Positions 15,663-24,208 of a stretch of 50,840 bases of DNA are shown here, one piece after another; the stretch's first letter is position 1, and each line of letters begins with the position of its first letter. A program made the position numbers and the translations under genes. The stretch lies in contig JAHBWQ010000003.1 of the NCBI GenBank assembly GCA_019636915.1, positions 1-50,840 of the forward strand. The letters run 5' to 3'. The notes beneath the pieces were generated by a model. It saw nothing but the letters and a program-made list of their open reading frames with translations, ran no database searches and was not told the DNA's origin. This stretch comes from Nitrospira sp. Its GTDB lineage: Bacteria; Nitrospirota; Nitrospiria; Nitrospirales; Nitrospiraceae.

Positions 15663-16880
15663 TTACATTCTAGTTGGGGGCTCACCCCCTACATTGGAAG
15701 AAGATCGGCGAGTACGAACCCATGTGGATTCATTAAGTTTGATAATCGAGATCAGATCGACCATGAGTTTCCAGATCAGAAAGACCGGTGCGAATGCCAG
15801 CGACCACACCATCATAGGTGTTGGACGAGTGGTTACAAGCCCCATAAAGAGATAGGCGCATTGGGCAACCAGCAAGAGAGTAAACCAAACAAGCAACATG
15901 TGGCAGCCGGGCATTTCCACCATCGAGACAAGTAACAGACCGCCGATCGAAAGATTCGCCAACATCGCATAATTGGGTAACAGAAATGTTAACCCAGAGT
16001 CTGCTAACTGCAGATTTCCCGTTCTGACTCCTTCGTATAGGAGGCGGGCACCCGTGCCAAACAGTTGCATCCGTCCAGCAGACCATCGAACACGTTGCGT
16101 ATAGGCTTGTCCTAGCGAACTTGCTTCCTGAGCAAACACATGAGCCCTGGGATCAAACTCCACATGGATTCCTGCCTTAGCAAGGAATGCCGACTGCTCG
16201 ATATCTTCTCCAATCGAAAAAGCACGCCAACCGACAGTCTTCAAGACATCGGTGCCAATACACATTCCGGTTCCCATCAGGTGAACCGATAAGCCCACTT
16301 TGCTTTTGGCATAATTAAACAACAGATTCTTCATGACGTTAGTAACCTGCATCAGGCAGGTCATTGTAGACTCGTACGGATTCATCACCCCGTCATACCC
16401 CTGCACGACTCGCGCACCCGCGACGAAGCGGTCGTTCATCACGGATAAGAATGCTTTATCGACTGTCGTATCAGCGTCGACAATAACCACAGCATCGATT
16501 GCTGACAGATCAATGATTTGGAGGGCCCAGGCCAACGCCTGCCCCTTCCCCCTATGTTGAAGATCATGTCGCTCCAACACACGGACTCCCAATCTTTGAG
16601 CCAGTGATGCCGTCGAATCCGTACAGTTGTCTGCAATGACATGAATCCGCATGAGATCCTTGGGATAATCCATTTGATGCCAGCTCTGAATGGCCTTTTC
16701 GATGATCACTTCTTCATTGTGAGCAGGAATCAGAACAGCAAACCGTTTAACCGGACACACCCGTGTCACCAGTTTCTCTTTCACGAAGTAGTAGACCCAT
16801 CCCAAGCACAGCAAGTACCCCACTGAAATAGTCAGGAGACAAGCAAGGCCACCAAGTACGATGGAGAGTATCAGCAGCAT
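15663..16880 (-). CDS. Membrane glycosyltransferase family 2
   Basis: This is a GT-A glycosyltransferase of about 405 residues with an N-terminal membrane segment and three to four C-terminal ones. In numbering from GTG 16895, motifs are IPAHNEE (57-62), the metal-binding VDADT (139-143), IGEDIE (228-233, the catalytic acid) and QRVRW (267-271). The QxxRW motif is typical of processive or membrane-embedded enzymes such as cellulose- and hyaluronan-synthase relatives. It could polymerise or elongate a homopolymeric stretch, or add a single residue. I prefer ATG 16880, which has AGGT at a normal distance, over GTG 16895. It overlaps nothing and is read with the O-antigen ligase-like gene just upstream. 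Confidence 0.8.
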   Translation of the reverse strand: MLLILSIVLGGLACLLTISVGYLLCLGWVYYFVKEKLVTRVCPVKRFAVLIPAHNEEVIIEKAIQSWHQMDYPKDLMRIHVIADNCTDSTASLAQRLGVRVLERHDLQHRGKGQALAWALQIIDLSAIDAVVIVDADTTVDKAFLSVMNDRFVAGARVVQGYDGVMNPYESTMTCLMQVTNVMKNLLFNYAKSKVGLSVHLMGTGMCIGTDVLKTVGWRAFSIGEDIEQSAFLAKAGIHVEFDPRAHVFAQEASSLGQAYTQRVRWSAGRMQLFGTGARLLYEGVRTGNLQLADSGLTFLLPNYAMLANLSIGGLLLVSMVEMPGCHMLLVWFTLLLVAQCAYLFMGLVTTRPTPMMVWSLAFAPVFLIWKLMVDLISIIKLNESTWVRTRRSSSNVGGEPPTRM

Positions 16881-16961
16881 GGGATTACCTGGCACACCTC
16901 AATTTTGTCCGGAGTAAGAGAAGGCCACGTGTGAATAATAGCGTTCAACAACTCTGACACC

Positions 16962-18296
16962 TCACGTCGGCACCGCACGGAAGACCTTTGAGCGACGCTC
17001 CACCACGCCCATCGGCATCGCGCCATCAGTAATTCTTAGTCGTTCAGTTACTTTCATTATCGCCACAATAAATGCCGCTAAATACCATAAATGGGGATAC
17101 TCAAACGCCGTAAGGAATACCCCTGAAACAGCGAAGCCAATCATCCCACCACCAAATCCGTACACCCTAGCTCTTATCTCCAGTACATCCGCACGCGCTT
17201 CTTCCGTGTTCTTTTCCGACTCAATCTTCCTTGCTAGACGTAATGTCTTCCGAATGCTCCTAACTGAGAAGTACACGATCGCCCCCACCACAAGCACACC
17301 AGCCAATCCTGTCTCCGCAAGAATCGTAAAATACACAGAGTGTGCGGAAGTACCGGCATAACTACGCCCTTCTTTTTCACGCAGATCGTCCGGCATATAA
17401 TCACCCGCATTCCACTGAAAGTTATCGATCCCGACGCCAAACAAGGGATATGACAGAAACATGTTTATCGCGGTGGCCCATAGATGCTTGCGATGAGCGC
17501 CAGTCCCGACATCCTCACTCTCCGCATCACGACTAATGGTGCCCATTTCCTCCCAGTAGCTTTCCGGGATGAAAAGCAGTCCTCCAAGAAATAGCGCCGC
17601 GCCAAGAACCAAGCCAAGTTTTTTTCGAGGCGAAAAGATGAAGCAATAGAGAAACACCGCCACAAGTCCCAGGAACCCCCCTCGTGAATTCGTAGCAACA
17701 ACCCCAGCGATCATTACAACACAGGCGAGGAGGTAGGACACCTTGCCGCGCATTGTCCGCGCACCCAGGAATGCACAGAAGGCTAAAGGGATCGTCACAT
17801 TCAACGACAATGCCACATCGTTCTCGTCCCCAACATGCCCTCCCGGCCCAAACCCACTGTGCAACATGGCATAGCCTGACAGATAGCAATGCAGCACAAT
17901 AAGTGTATTAACCAATACCCGAATTTTACGCAATGAATCCGCGAAATGCATCAGCGGCACAGCAATACATGCTAACCACGCCGTCATACTCTGAAACCCG
18001 ACCCAGACCGAGAAATTATTCACGGCGAATGGTCCCATAACCGCAATCACGGCTAGGAGCCCATGGAAGCAATACACCTGTGGCTCCCATATCTTATCCG
18101 TAAGCGTTGCCCACCAAATGAACAGGACGACCGAAATAATGAGCGGCATTCCCAGGGGATTAACCGGACGTCCATAATCGAGAATAAAATAGATTATAAG
18201 GAGGATGACTGCTCCTCCGAGAGAGCGGTCCTGCACAGTCACATCCTTCGCCGACTGTGAGTTATATCCTGACCTTGGTCCAGGTTCTTCACGCAT
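16962..18296 (-). CDS. O-antigen ligase/polymerase-like membrane protein (Wzy_C type)
   Basis: This 444-residue protein has about eleven hydrophobic segments and a large periplasmic loop before the last helices. The conserved Wzy_C patch includes VVATNSRGGFLGL, and then FLSYPLFGVGIDNFQWNAG with Arg and His residues (EGRSYAGTSAHSVYFTILAETG). Such proteins either polymerise lipid-linked repeat units (Wzy) or ligate polymer to lipid A. No other candidate polymerase is present in the window and a Wzx flippase is encoded nearby, so I favour the Wzy role. ATG 18296 has AGGA five bases upstream. Its function as a ligase is not excluded. Confidence 0.75.
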   Translation of the reverse strand: MREEPGPRSGYNSQSAKDVTVQDRSLGGAVILLIIYFILDYGRPVNPLGMPLIISVVLFIWWATLTDKIWEPQVYCFHGLLAVIAVMGPFAVNNFSVWVGFQSMTAWLACIAVPLMHFADSLRKIRVLVNTLIVLHCYLSGYAMLHSGFGPGGHVGDENDVALSLNVTIPLAFCAFLGARTMRGKVSYLLACVVMIAGVVATNSRGGFLGLVAVFLYCFIFSPRKKLGLVLGAALFLGGLLFIPESYWEEMGTISRDAESEDVGTGAHRKHLWATAINMFLSYPLFGVGIDNFQWNAGDYMPDDLREKEGRSYAGTSAHSVYFTILAETGLAGVLVVGAIVYFSVRSIRKTLRLARKIESEKNTEEARADVLEIRARVYGFGGGMIGFAVSGVFLTAFEYPHLWYLAAFIVAIMKVTERLRITDGAMPMGVVERRSKVFRAVPT

Positions 18297-18413
18297 AGAT
18301 TCCTACGTTGACCGTAATTGCCTACTCAAGAAACTGACCAACACCACGATGATAAGGTCTTGAGAACCAGCGGTGACTGAATCAGCATGTTACGACCAGC
18401 CGTCTCACCTCAA

Positions 18414-19025
18414 CTAGGTTCTCGGTGTCCCCCCCTCGCCGCGCAATTCTGCAGAACGCCCCCCCAGAATATATCCATCGCCTTGCTGTAAGGAGGTGAT
18501 AATGATGGCTCGTTCTTCTTTGGTCAGGAGCCGATTTGCATAGGGGAACGTCGGGCGCTCCTTGAGGCGACGCCGATGTTTCTGCAGATACTCTTCCAGG
18601 GTGCAAATCACACGGGCCGGACTCCCTGCGCATACCGTATCGGGAGGCAACGACCTGCTCACGACGGAATTCGCCCCGACGATGGTCCGCGGACCGATCT
18701 CGACCCCAGGCAGCACGACCGTCCTGGCTCCGATATGACAGGAGGGGTGAATCACGACCTGGCCGACTCTGCCCGCATCGAGAAACTCGTCCATCTGCGC
18801 GTCGTGGGCGAGAATATGACATTCCTCACCGAATCCGCAGTGATCGCCGATCGAAATGAGGAAACAATAATCGCTGTCGATCCAGGTTGACGCCGGAAGC
18901 CAAACATCCTTGCCGATCTGCATGCCCTGCGACCGCAACCTCGTCCATCGCTGCTCGATCCTGGAGCGATCCATCGATTCTTTGATCCGGGACGCGATCG
19001 AGATCAACCCCGAGAACAGACTCAC
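18414..19025 (-). CDS. Hexapeptide-repeat acyltransferase (LbH family)
   Basis: This 203-residue protein has a left-handed beta-helix built of hexapeptide units: IGDHCGFGEECHILAHD, IHPSCHIGARTVVLPGVEIGPRTIVGANSVVSRSLPPDTVCAGSPARV. The AHD segment holds the catalytic His expected for xenobiotic/serine-type acetyltransferases. It would O- or N-acetylate a sugar in the cytoplasm, perhaps a nucleotide-sugar or lipid-linked intermediate. GTG 19025 overlaps the stop of the preceding deacetylase by four bases (GTGA) and has GAGGAG upstream, so the two are coupled. The C-terminal 40 residues are polar and outside the helix. Confidence 0.82.
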   Translation of the reverse strand: MSLFSGLISIASRIKESMDRSRIEQRWTRLRSQGMQIGKDVWLPASTWIDSDYCFLISIGDHCGFGEECHILAHDAQMDEFLDAGRVGQVVIHPSCHIGARTVVLPGVEIGPRTIVGANSVVSRSLPPDTVCAGSPARVICTLEEYLQKHRRRLKERPTFPYANRLLTKEERAIIITSLQQGDGYILGGRSAELRGEGGTPRT

Positions 19026-20053
19026 GCCTCTCTCCTCAACAGTTGCTTGGCCCGTTCGATGCCGCTCACATATTGGATCAGATCGGTCATGTTGTCAGGA
19101 AAGGCGAACCGGCGCGCGCGAAACCCCTCGTCGGCATCTTTCATAACTTGCCCGCGGTCGAAATAGCCGGGCTCGCCGGACACCGCCCCGCACAACCCTG
19201 CCTGCCTGACGATCCGAATCTCCCGCTCGCTGAAATCCAAGAACCGCCCGTTGGGATAGCAGAAGACCGGCACGGGATTCTTCGACTCCCGTCGCAATTT
19301 CTCCCACGACTGTGTCACTTCGCGCGCGGACTGCTCGTCGGACGTCTGCGACAGGATCGGATGCGTCACCGTATGAGGGCCGAACTCCATGCCTTGCTGC
19401 TCAGCCACGCGCAAGGCCTCCCAGGTCATGGGCGCGTAGCGGGCTGGAGGCTTCCGGGGCATCTCAACCTCGGCGACTTCCGCCAAGAGGGCGATGGCCT
19501 GAAGCCGTTCTTCCGTCTTCAGCGTTTTGCAATAGTCTGTAAAATCGGCTATGCTTTCCGCTCTCTTGCCCGGTCCGTTCATCTGGTACTGGAGAGTCTT
19601 GTCGCCCACGCCGACCGAAATCGCCGGACGTCGAGCCGACTCGAAGATGAATTCGATCTGGTCCCACCAGAACCAGAATTGCTGATCAAGAAACCCCGTC
19701 GTAACGAAGGTAGTTACCGGGCAGTCAAACTCGGCGAAGATCGGGGAGGCGACCTGCGCATGATCGAAGTACCCGTCGTCGATGGTGAACGCAACCTCGC
19801 GCCGAACCGAGTAGGCGTCATGCACCAGCCGTCCGTACAGCTCTCGAAGAGAGATCAGTTCGTAGTTGTTGCGGCGGAGATACCCCAGTGCCTGCCGGAG
19901 AAAGCCCAGGTCGTGCCCGCGCACTCCCACCTCCGGACAGTCGAAGCGGTGCAGCATGAACACCGTGGCTCGCCCCGCCATTAAGCGGGGCAGAAACGTG
20001 ACCCCTCCCGTGCCAGCCAATGCATTAACGATAAACCCCTTTACGGACGTCAT
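19022..20053 (-). CDS. Polysaccharide deacetylase-family protein (NodB fold)
   Basis: This is a 343-residue carbohydrate esterase family 4 protein. VAFTIDDGYFDH (about 87-98) is the TFDDG motif with the catalytic base and metal Asp. EFGPHTVTHPILS (His227 and His231) is the second metal motif, and FCYPNGRF is the third, placing a complete Zn-binding Asp-His-His set. Substrates are N-acetyl groups on amino sugars in EPS. There is no clear signal peptide, so it may act on lipid-linked intermediates or leave the cell by another route. It pairs with the acyltransferase gene by a 4-base overlap. A paralogue lies at 23162-24208 in the same cluster. Confidence 0.85.
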   Translation of the reverse strand: MTSVKGFIVNALAGTGGVTFLPRLMAGRATVFMLHRFDCPEVGVRGHDLGFLRQALGYLRRNNYELISLRELYGRLVHDAYSVRREVAFTIDDGYFDHAQVASPIFAEFDCPVTTFVTTGFLDQQFWFWWDQIEFIFESARRPAISVGVGDKTLQYQMNGPGKRAESIADFTDYCKTLKTEERLQAIALLAEVAEVEMPRKPPARYAPMTWEALRVAEQQGMEFGPHTVTHPILSQTSDEQSAREVTQSWEKLRRESKNPVPVFCYPNGRFLDFSEREIRIVRQAGLCGAVSGEPGYFDRGQVMKDADEGFRARRFAFPDNMTDLIQYVSGIERAKQLLRREA

Positions 20054-20106
20054 TTAAAACCTCGTCTCGCGAGTCCGGGCCCTTCTTCCGGCACCGAATC
20101 CCGCCG

Positions 20107-21225
20107 CTATGCCGCGCCCAACCTCGAGAGATAGAGCTGTTCATACCGCTCGATCATGCGACTGATGGTGAATTCCTTCTGAAACTTCAGTTGCGCGTTG
20201 GCACCGAACCGCCAGGCTTTCGATCGATCAGAGAGCAAGTCCCCAATGGCCGAAGCGAGCGCGCTGAAATCGGAGGGCGGGACCAGGAGACCGGTCTGCC
20301 CGTGATCCACGATCTCGGGAATTCCCCCACACCGCGTCGTCACAATAGCCTTACTCGAGGCCATCGCTTCTAGGACGGACAAAGGCATCCCCTCGCTGAT
20401 CGAAGATAGCACAAACACATCCAACTCGCCGAGAATCTTCGGGATGTCGCTCCGAAAACCGAGAAAGATGAACCGGGTCTCCAGCGACAGTTCCACGACC
20501 AGCTTCTTAATGGGCGCGGCCAACACGTCATGCACATGTCCGACGGCCACGAACTTCGCCCCGGGGAACCTCCGGCAGACTTCGGCACAAGCCCTGACTA
20601 ATATGTCGTAACCTTTGCTCTGCCGAACATTCGCGATCATTCCCACCAGTTGCGTGTCAGGCCCGAGGCCCAGTTCAGATCGAATTGTCCCGGTAGCAGG
20701 CAAAGCGTAGGGAACCGGATCGATGCCGTTGTAGATGACGGAAATCCGGTTCTGACAGAACCCGTAATTGACCAGGATCTCCTTGACCATGTTGCACACG
20801 ACCACGGCTCGATCGGCGGTCTTTCTGACGAACCACAGCTTCACTTTCCCCTTCAGGGACTCCCCGTCCTGAAACTCGACAGGTCCGTGATAGGTCACCA
20901 GGGTCTTGCGTCTCGTAAGGGCCCCAGCGATACAGCTGTAGAAATTCTGCCCCGGCAGATGCGAGTGGATGAGATCGACCTCGTACTCCCGGATCGTCTT
21001 GACTAGAGCCAACGGTCCTCGGGGATCATACCAGGCCTTCCAGCTCACTTCGATCACCGGCACCCCCAGCTCCCGCAGCCTCGGGTTGAGCCAGGGTCCC
21101 GGAGGGAGCAGTACGACCGAATTGAACCGTTCCGGGTTCAATCGCTTCACGAGGTTGAGCACGACTGTTTCCGCTCCTCCTGGCCCTCCGCTCTCAATCG
21201 TATGCAGAATGGTATAGCGCTTCAT
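20107..21225 (-). CDS. Glycosyltransferase family 4
   Basis: This is a 372-residue GT-B protein. It starts KRYTILHTIESGGPGGAETVVLNL (GT4 loop GGPGGAE), has VTYHGPVEFQD in the acceptor half, and IGMIANVRQSKGYDIL with the C-terminal ISEGMPLSVLEAMASSK (E-x7-E). I start at ATG 21225, where the fold begins; the frame is open to 21276 but that adds a polar extension. It is predicted to transfer a hexose or related sugar onto the undecaprenyl-linked EPS unit. It follows the ATP-grasp/phosphatase gene by 73 bases on the same strand. Confidence 0.82.
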   Translation of the reverse strand: MKRYTILHTIESGGPGGAETVVLNLVKRLNPERFNSVVLLPPGPWLNPRLRELGVPVIEVSWKAWYDPRGPLALVKTIREYEVDLIHSHLPGQNFYSCIAGALTRRKTLVTYHGPVEFQDGESLKGKVKLWFVRKTADRAVVVCNMVKEILVNYGFCQNRISVIYNGIDPVPYALPATGTIRSELGLGPDTQLVGMIANVRQSKGYDILVRACAEVCRRFPGAKFVAVGHVHDVLAAPIKKLVVELSLETRFIFLGFRSDIPKILGELDVFVLSSISEGMPLSVLEAMASSKAIVTTRCGGIPEIVDHGQTGLLVPPSDFSALASAIGDLLSDRSKAWRFGANAQLKFQKEFTISRMIERYEQLYLSRLGAA

Positions 21226-21298
21226 GCTCTTTTGTTGCTCTGCCTCCCAATGGTGACGGCATCGGGCCTGTCGCAACCATCGTCTTGCCCAGGCCCTC

Positions 21299-23086
21299 TC
21301 AGCGACCGTGGGCGATGAACGACAGTAATTGATCGCAGGCTTTCGTGAGCTGGTCGTAGCACCGGGTAAACGTGTCGGCCGTTCCGCCGTAGGGGTCAGG
21401 GATTTCGTACTCCTCAGTCGAACCGAATTGACCGAGAAGCACGACTTTCCCGGCGGCGTGCGGGTACCGCTCGCGCATCGACCGCACCTGGCCGGTTTCC
21501 ATTACCAGAATCAGATCCGCTTCCGATACCATTTCTCCGGACAGCAGGGTCGTCCGGTGAGTGGAAAGGGGGACTCCGTACCGAATCGCCATCCGTTTGG
21601 CCAACGGATACGCTTCTTGATTCGACACCGCTTCGATACCGGCGGAGGCCACTTGCACGGAGATCCCGAGCTGGCGGACACGTTGTCGCAGTAGCTCTGC
21701 GGCGAACGGACTCCGGCAGATGTTCCCCTTGCAGAGGACGAGAATTTTCCCGACCGGCTGAGGTACATGCTTCCTAAGCCATGAGTCCCGACGCCCCAGT
21801 ATTCCGAGGAGCTTCCAGCGAACCCTTTCCCACAGAACCCGTGGATCCGGGACTCTGCTCCAGATTCCACCCCAAACGGTCAGGACCAACTGCCCAAGGT
21901 AGACGCGAAGCTCATACAGCCCTGGCCGCGTATCACTCAGTCGAAACACTTCTGGTCGGGTGAGCGGATCGGTCCAGTTGAAAAACTCGCGCAAGACCTG
22001 CCTCTTGGTCGGACTGCCCGGCGACAGCCCCAATTGCTTATCGGACTTCCGCAACCGCAACAGCAACTGATCCAGATCGCCGAGAAACCATCGGGACTTC
22101 ACCCCCACGCGGTACGACACCTCTGCTGATTCCAGCTGCCCGGCCGTCGCCAGTTGATAGGTCAACCACGGAAAGTCAACCCCCGCGTCGATGGCCAACT
22201 GCAGTGAGCCCCAGAACCGCCCGTTGACTTCGATCAGGTACGGCACTCCTGAATCACGGTCCACCTTGAATTCCACCATGGCCACGCCATTCCATTGGGA
22301 CGACTGAAGGATCTTCACGGCATAATCCGTGATGGGTCTGGCAAGCGGGATACTTTCCCGGAGCACGCTCACCCCCCCGCCAGGCGGTTTCTCTCGCAGC
22401 CGTCGATGCGCAAACAAGGCCATCGGCTGTCCTTGGGAGAAAAGGCCGAACACCCCCTGCCCCTCCCCCACGATCCGCTGCTGAATGAGCGAGGGCTGCT
22501 TGAGATACCAGTGCTCCTCATAGAGATGCAGCAACTCATCGGCATTTCCAGCCACGTGCACCGACGTCTTGCCCCAGAGTCCGTTCCGGCTGATCAGCGA
22601 TGCCCCCGGTTTGACGATCACCGGCCATCGGGTGATCTGATCCAGCACCTTTTCGACGACGCCGTCCTGCAGAAATAGGCTCTCCGGCACTGGCACCCCG
22701 TTCATCTTCGCCCAATAGGTTAGCCCATATTTGTTGGACAATTGTCGGTATTGCTTCACGGACGGAATTGGAATGGTCAGGTTCGCCTGAAAGTCCTGGG
22801 ACCGCGAGCTAATCAATTCCACCGCTACATCCGTCATCGGCAGTAACACGGCTGCATCGAACCGCTTAGCCGACTCCAGTACACTGGCTGAATATTCCTG
22901 CGGATGCTTCCAGGGAGAGGGGTATTGGAAAGTACCCGTGCAATAGCGGGAACACCCGGCCAGACTGGCGGGAGCTTCCGCGCCGACATACACGGGAATG
23001 CCGCGCTGACCGAGGGCGCGGGTCGCCGCCAGAGCGGACCGTTCGTTGCCGTCCGTGATGAGAACGCCCCTGCACTGCACCGACAT
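21299..23086 (-). CDS. Fusion of an ATP-grasp ligase and a low-molecular-weight protein tyrosine phosphatase
   Basis: This 595-residue protein has two unrelated domains. Residues 1 to about 335 form an ATP-grasp enzyme of the carboxylate-amine ligase type: RWPVIVKPGAS, IQQRIVGEGQGV, and the metal/ATP loop VPYLIEVNGRFWGS. Residues about 445-595 are a complete LMW tyrosine phosphatase: VLCKGNICRSP (nucleophile Cys452, Arg458) and the general-acid loop IPDPYGG (Asp564). The linker between them is about 110 residues. ATG 23086 has AAAGG eight bases upstream; GTG 23110 is an alternative. LMW phosphatases such as Wzb switch off the Wzc-type tyrosine kinase, and such a kinase is encoded at 47275-49608. 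The ATP-grasp half probably joins an amino acid or amine to a carboxylate, perhaps of a uronic acid. This domain pairing is unusual. Confidence 0.85.
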   Translation of the reverse strand: MSVQCRGVLITDGNERSALAATRALGQRGIPVYVGAEAPASLAGCSRYCTGTFQYPSPWKHPQEYSASVLESAKRFDAAVLLPMTDVAVELISSRSQDFQANLTIPIPSVKQYRQLSNKYGLTYWAKMNGVPVPESLFLQDGVVEKVLDQITRWPVIVKPGASLISRNGLWGKTSVHVAGNADELLHLYEEHWYLKQPSLIQQRIVGEGQGVFGLFSQGQPMALFAHRRLREKPPGGGVSVLRESIPLARPITDYAVKILQSSQWNGVAMVEFKVDRDSGVPYLIEVNGRFWGSLQLAIDAGVDFPWLTYQLATAGQLESAEVSYRVGVKSRWFLGDLDQLLLRLRKSDKQLGLSPGSPTKRQVLREFFNWTDPLTRPEVFRLSDTRPGLYELRVYLGQLVLTVWGGIWSRVPDPRVLWERVRWKLLGILGRRDSWLRKHVPQPVGKILVLCKGNICRSPFAAELLRQRVRQLGISVQVASAGIEAVSNQEAYPLAKRMAIRYGVPLSTHRTTLLSGEMVSEADLILVMETGQVRSMRERYPHAAGKVVLLGQFGSTEEYEIPDPYGGTADTFTRCYDQLTKACDQLLSFIAHGR

Positions 23087-23161
23087 CGTCGAGACCTTTC
23101 CAGCATTCACCAGAAACCCTACCTCAGACCTCCCGGTCGGCTTGCCGGTCTGCCCGGCCCG

Positions 23162-24208
23162 CTAGAGCCTGCTGTTGTACCCCGCCAAGTGAAACGCAAA
23201 CAATGCATCGGAACAGGTGAGATCGTCGTGCACGGCAATCCGTTTCAAGCGGAACAGATGCGCGGGCTCTCGCCCCTCCCAACCCGGTTCCGTTGACGTC
23301 GCAGCGCAGTACCCGGCGGATTCCACCGATCGTATAACGGCCGGCGAGTAATTCCCGTTGGGATAGCAAAACACGAACTCGCCATTCAGACCATGGTTGC
23401 GCAAGGTATCCAGTGATCCGAAGACTTCTTCCTGCAATTCCGCGTCCGACACAGTGGTCAGAATCTTATGATTGACCGAGTGAGACCCGAAGGCAATCTT
23501 CGCGGCCGCCATGTCCCGAACTTCGTCCCAATTCATCACCAGGCGTTCACCCGGCAATGGGACTTCCATTGCGTCGGCCAGTCGACTGACCAGTTCCCCG
23601 ACCCGGTCCTGCGAGATGACCTTACACCGTTCGATCAATTCGTCCGATCGCCCCGCCTCCAGGTTACAGCCAATATCGTTGAGCCAGGAATCACTACCCC
23701 GCAATGAAGCCAAGATCGGAACTTTCTGCTCCATCGGTAAACTGGCGAATCGCCGATTGATCCACCCAAGCTCTTCCGGCCAAAACCACTTGGTGGTGCC
23801 AATCACTCCGGTCGGCAAAAAGATCGTGGCCGGGATATCGTACCGTTGGAGCACCGGAAATGCATGGACATAGTTGTCGCGCCAGCCGTCGTCGAATGTA
23901 ATCACACAGTAGCGATGGTCCGCCTTCCACGTTTTCTCTCGCCACATCGCCAGCAGCTCGGGCATGGACAACACATCGAAATGTTTCAGAAGAAACCGGA
24001 CCTGCCGCTCGAAGGTTTCACCGGTCACGTACATCCCCGGTTGTATGAACTGCGACGCCAGTTCCGCCGCGGTGACCACCCTGTGGTACATCAGAATTGA
24101 GACTTTCCCCTGCAGCCGGCGGAGAAATCCCGGGGATTTGGCATAGAGTTCCGCCGCACACCGGCGTGCCAGCGACTTGGCCCGGCTCAACGCTTGGAAG
24201 GTTCCCAT
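23162..24208 (-). CDS. Polysaccharide deacetylase (NodB fold), second copy
   Basis: This is a 348-residue CE4 protein: VSILMYHRV (about 36-44), CVITFDDGWRDNY (catalytic Asp pair, about 101-113), IAFGSHSVNHKIL (the two metal His) and FVFCYPNGNYSP. It resembles the deacetylase at 19022 in order and spacing, including a helix-rich insert before the His motif, so the two are likely paralogues acting on different residues or stages. The reading frame extends to 24457, but that stretch lies on top of the preceding glycosyltransferase gene. I start at ATG 24208, giving a 22-base overlap. No classical signal peptide is visible. Confidence 0.83.
   Translation of the reverse strand: MGTFQALSRAKSLARRCAAELYAKSPGFLRRLQGKVSILMYHRVVTAAELASQFIQPGMYVTGETFERQVRFLLKHFDVLSMPELLAMWREKTWKADHRYCVITFDDGWRDNYVHAFPVLQRYDIPATIFLPTGVIGTTKWFWPEELGWINRRFASLPMEQKVPILASLRGSDSWLNDIGCNLEAGRSDELIERCKVISQDRVGELVSRLADAMEVPLPGERLVMNWDEVRDMAAAKIAFGSHSVNHKILTTVSDAELQEEVFGSLDTLRNHGLNGEFVFCYPNGNYSPAVIRSVESAGYCAATSTEPGWEGREPAHLFRLKRIAVHDDLTCSDALFAFHLAGYNSRL

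Noticed and set aside
19043-19984. 313-codon open frame on the + strand
   Set aside because: It is antisense to the complete NodB-type deacetylase with all catalytic motifs; the composition (His, Arg, Pro rich) is typical of a shadow frame.
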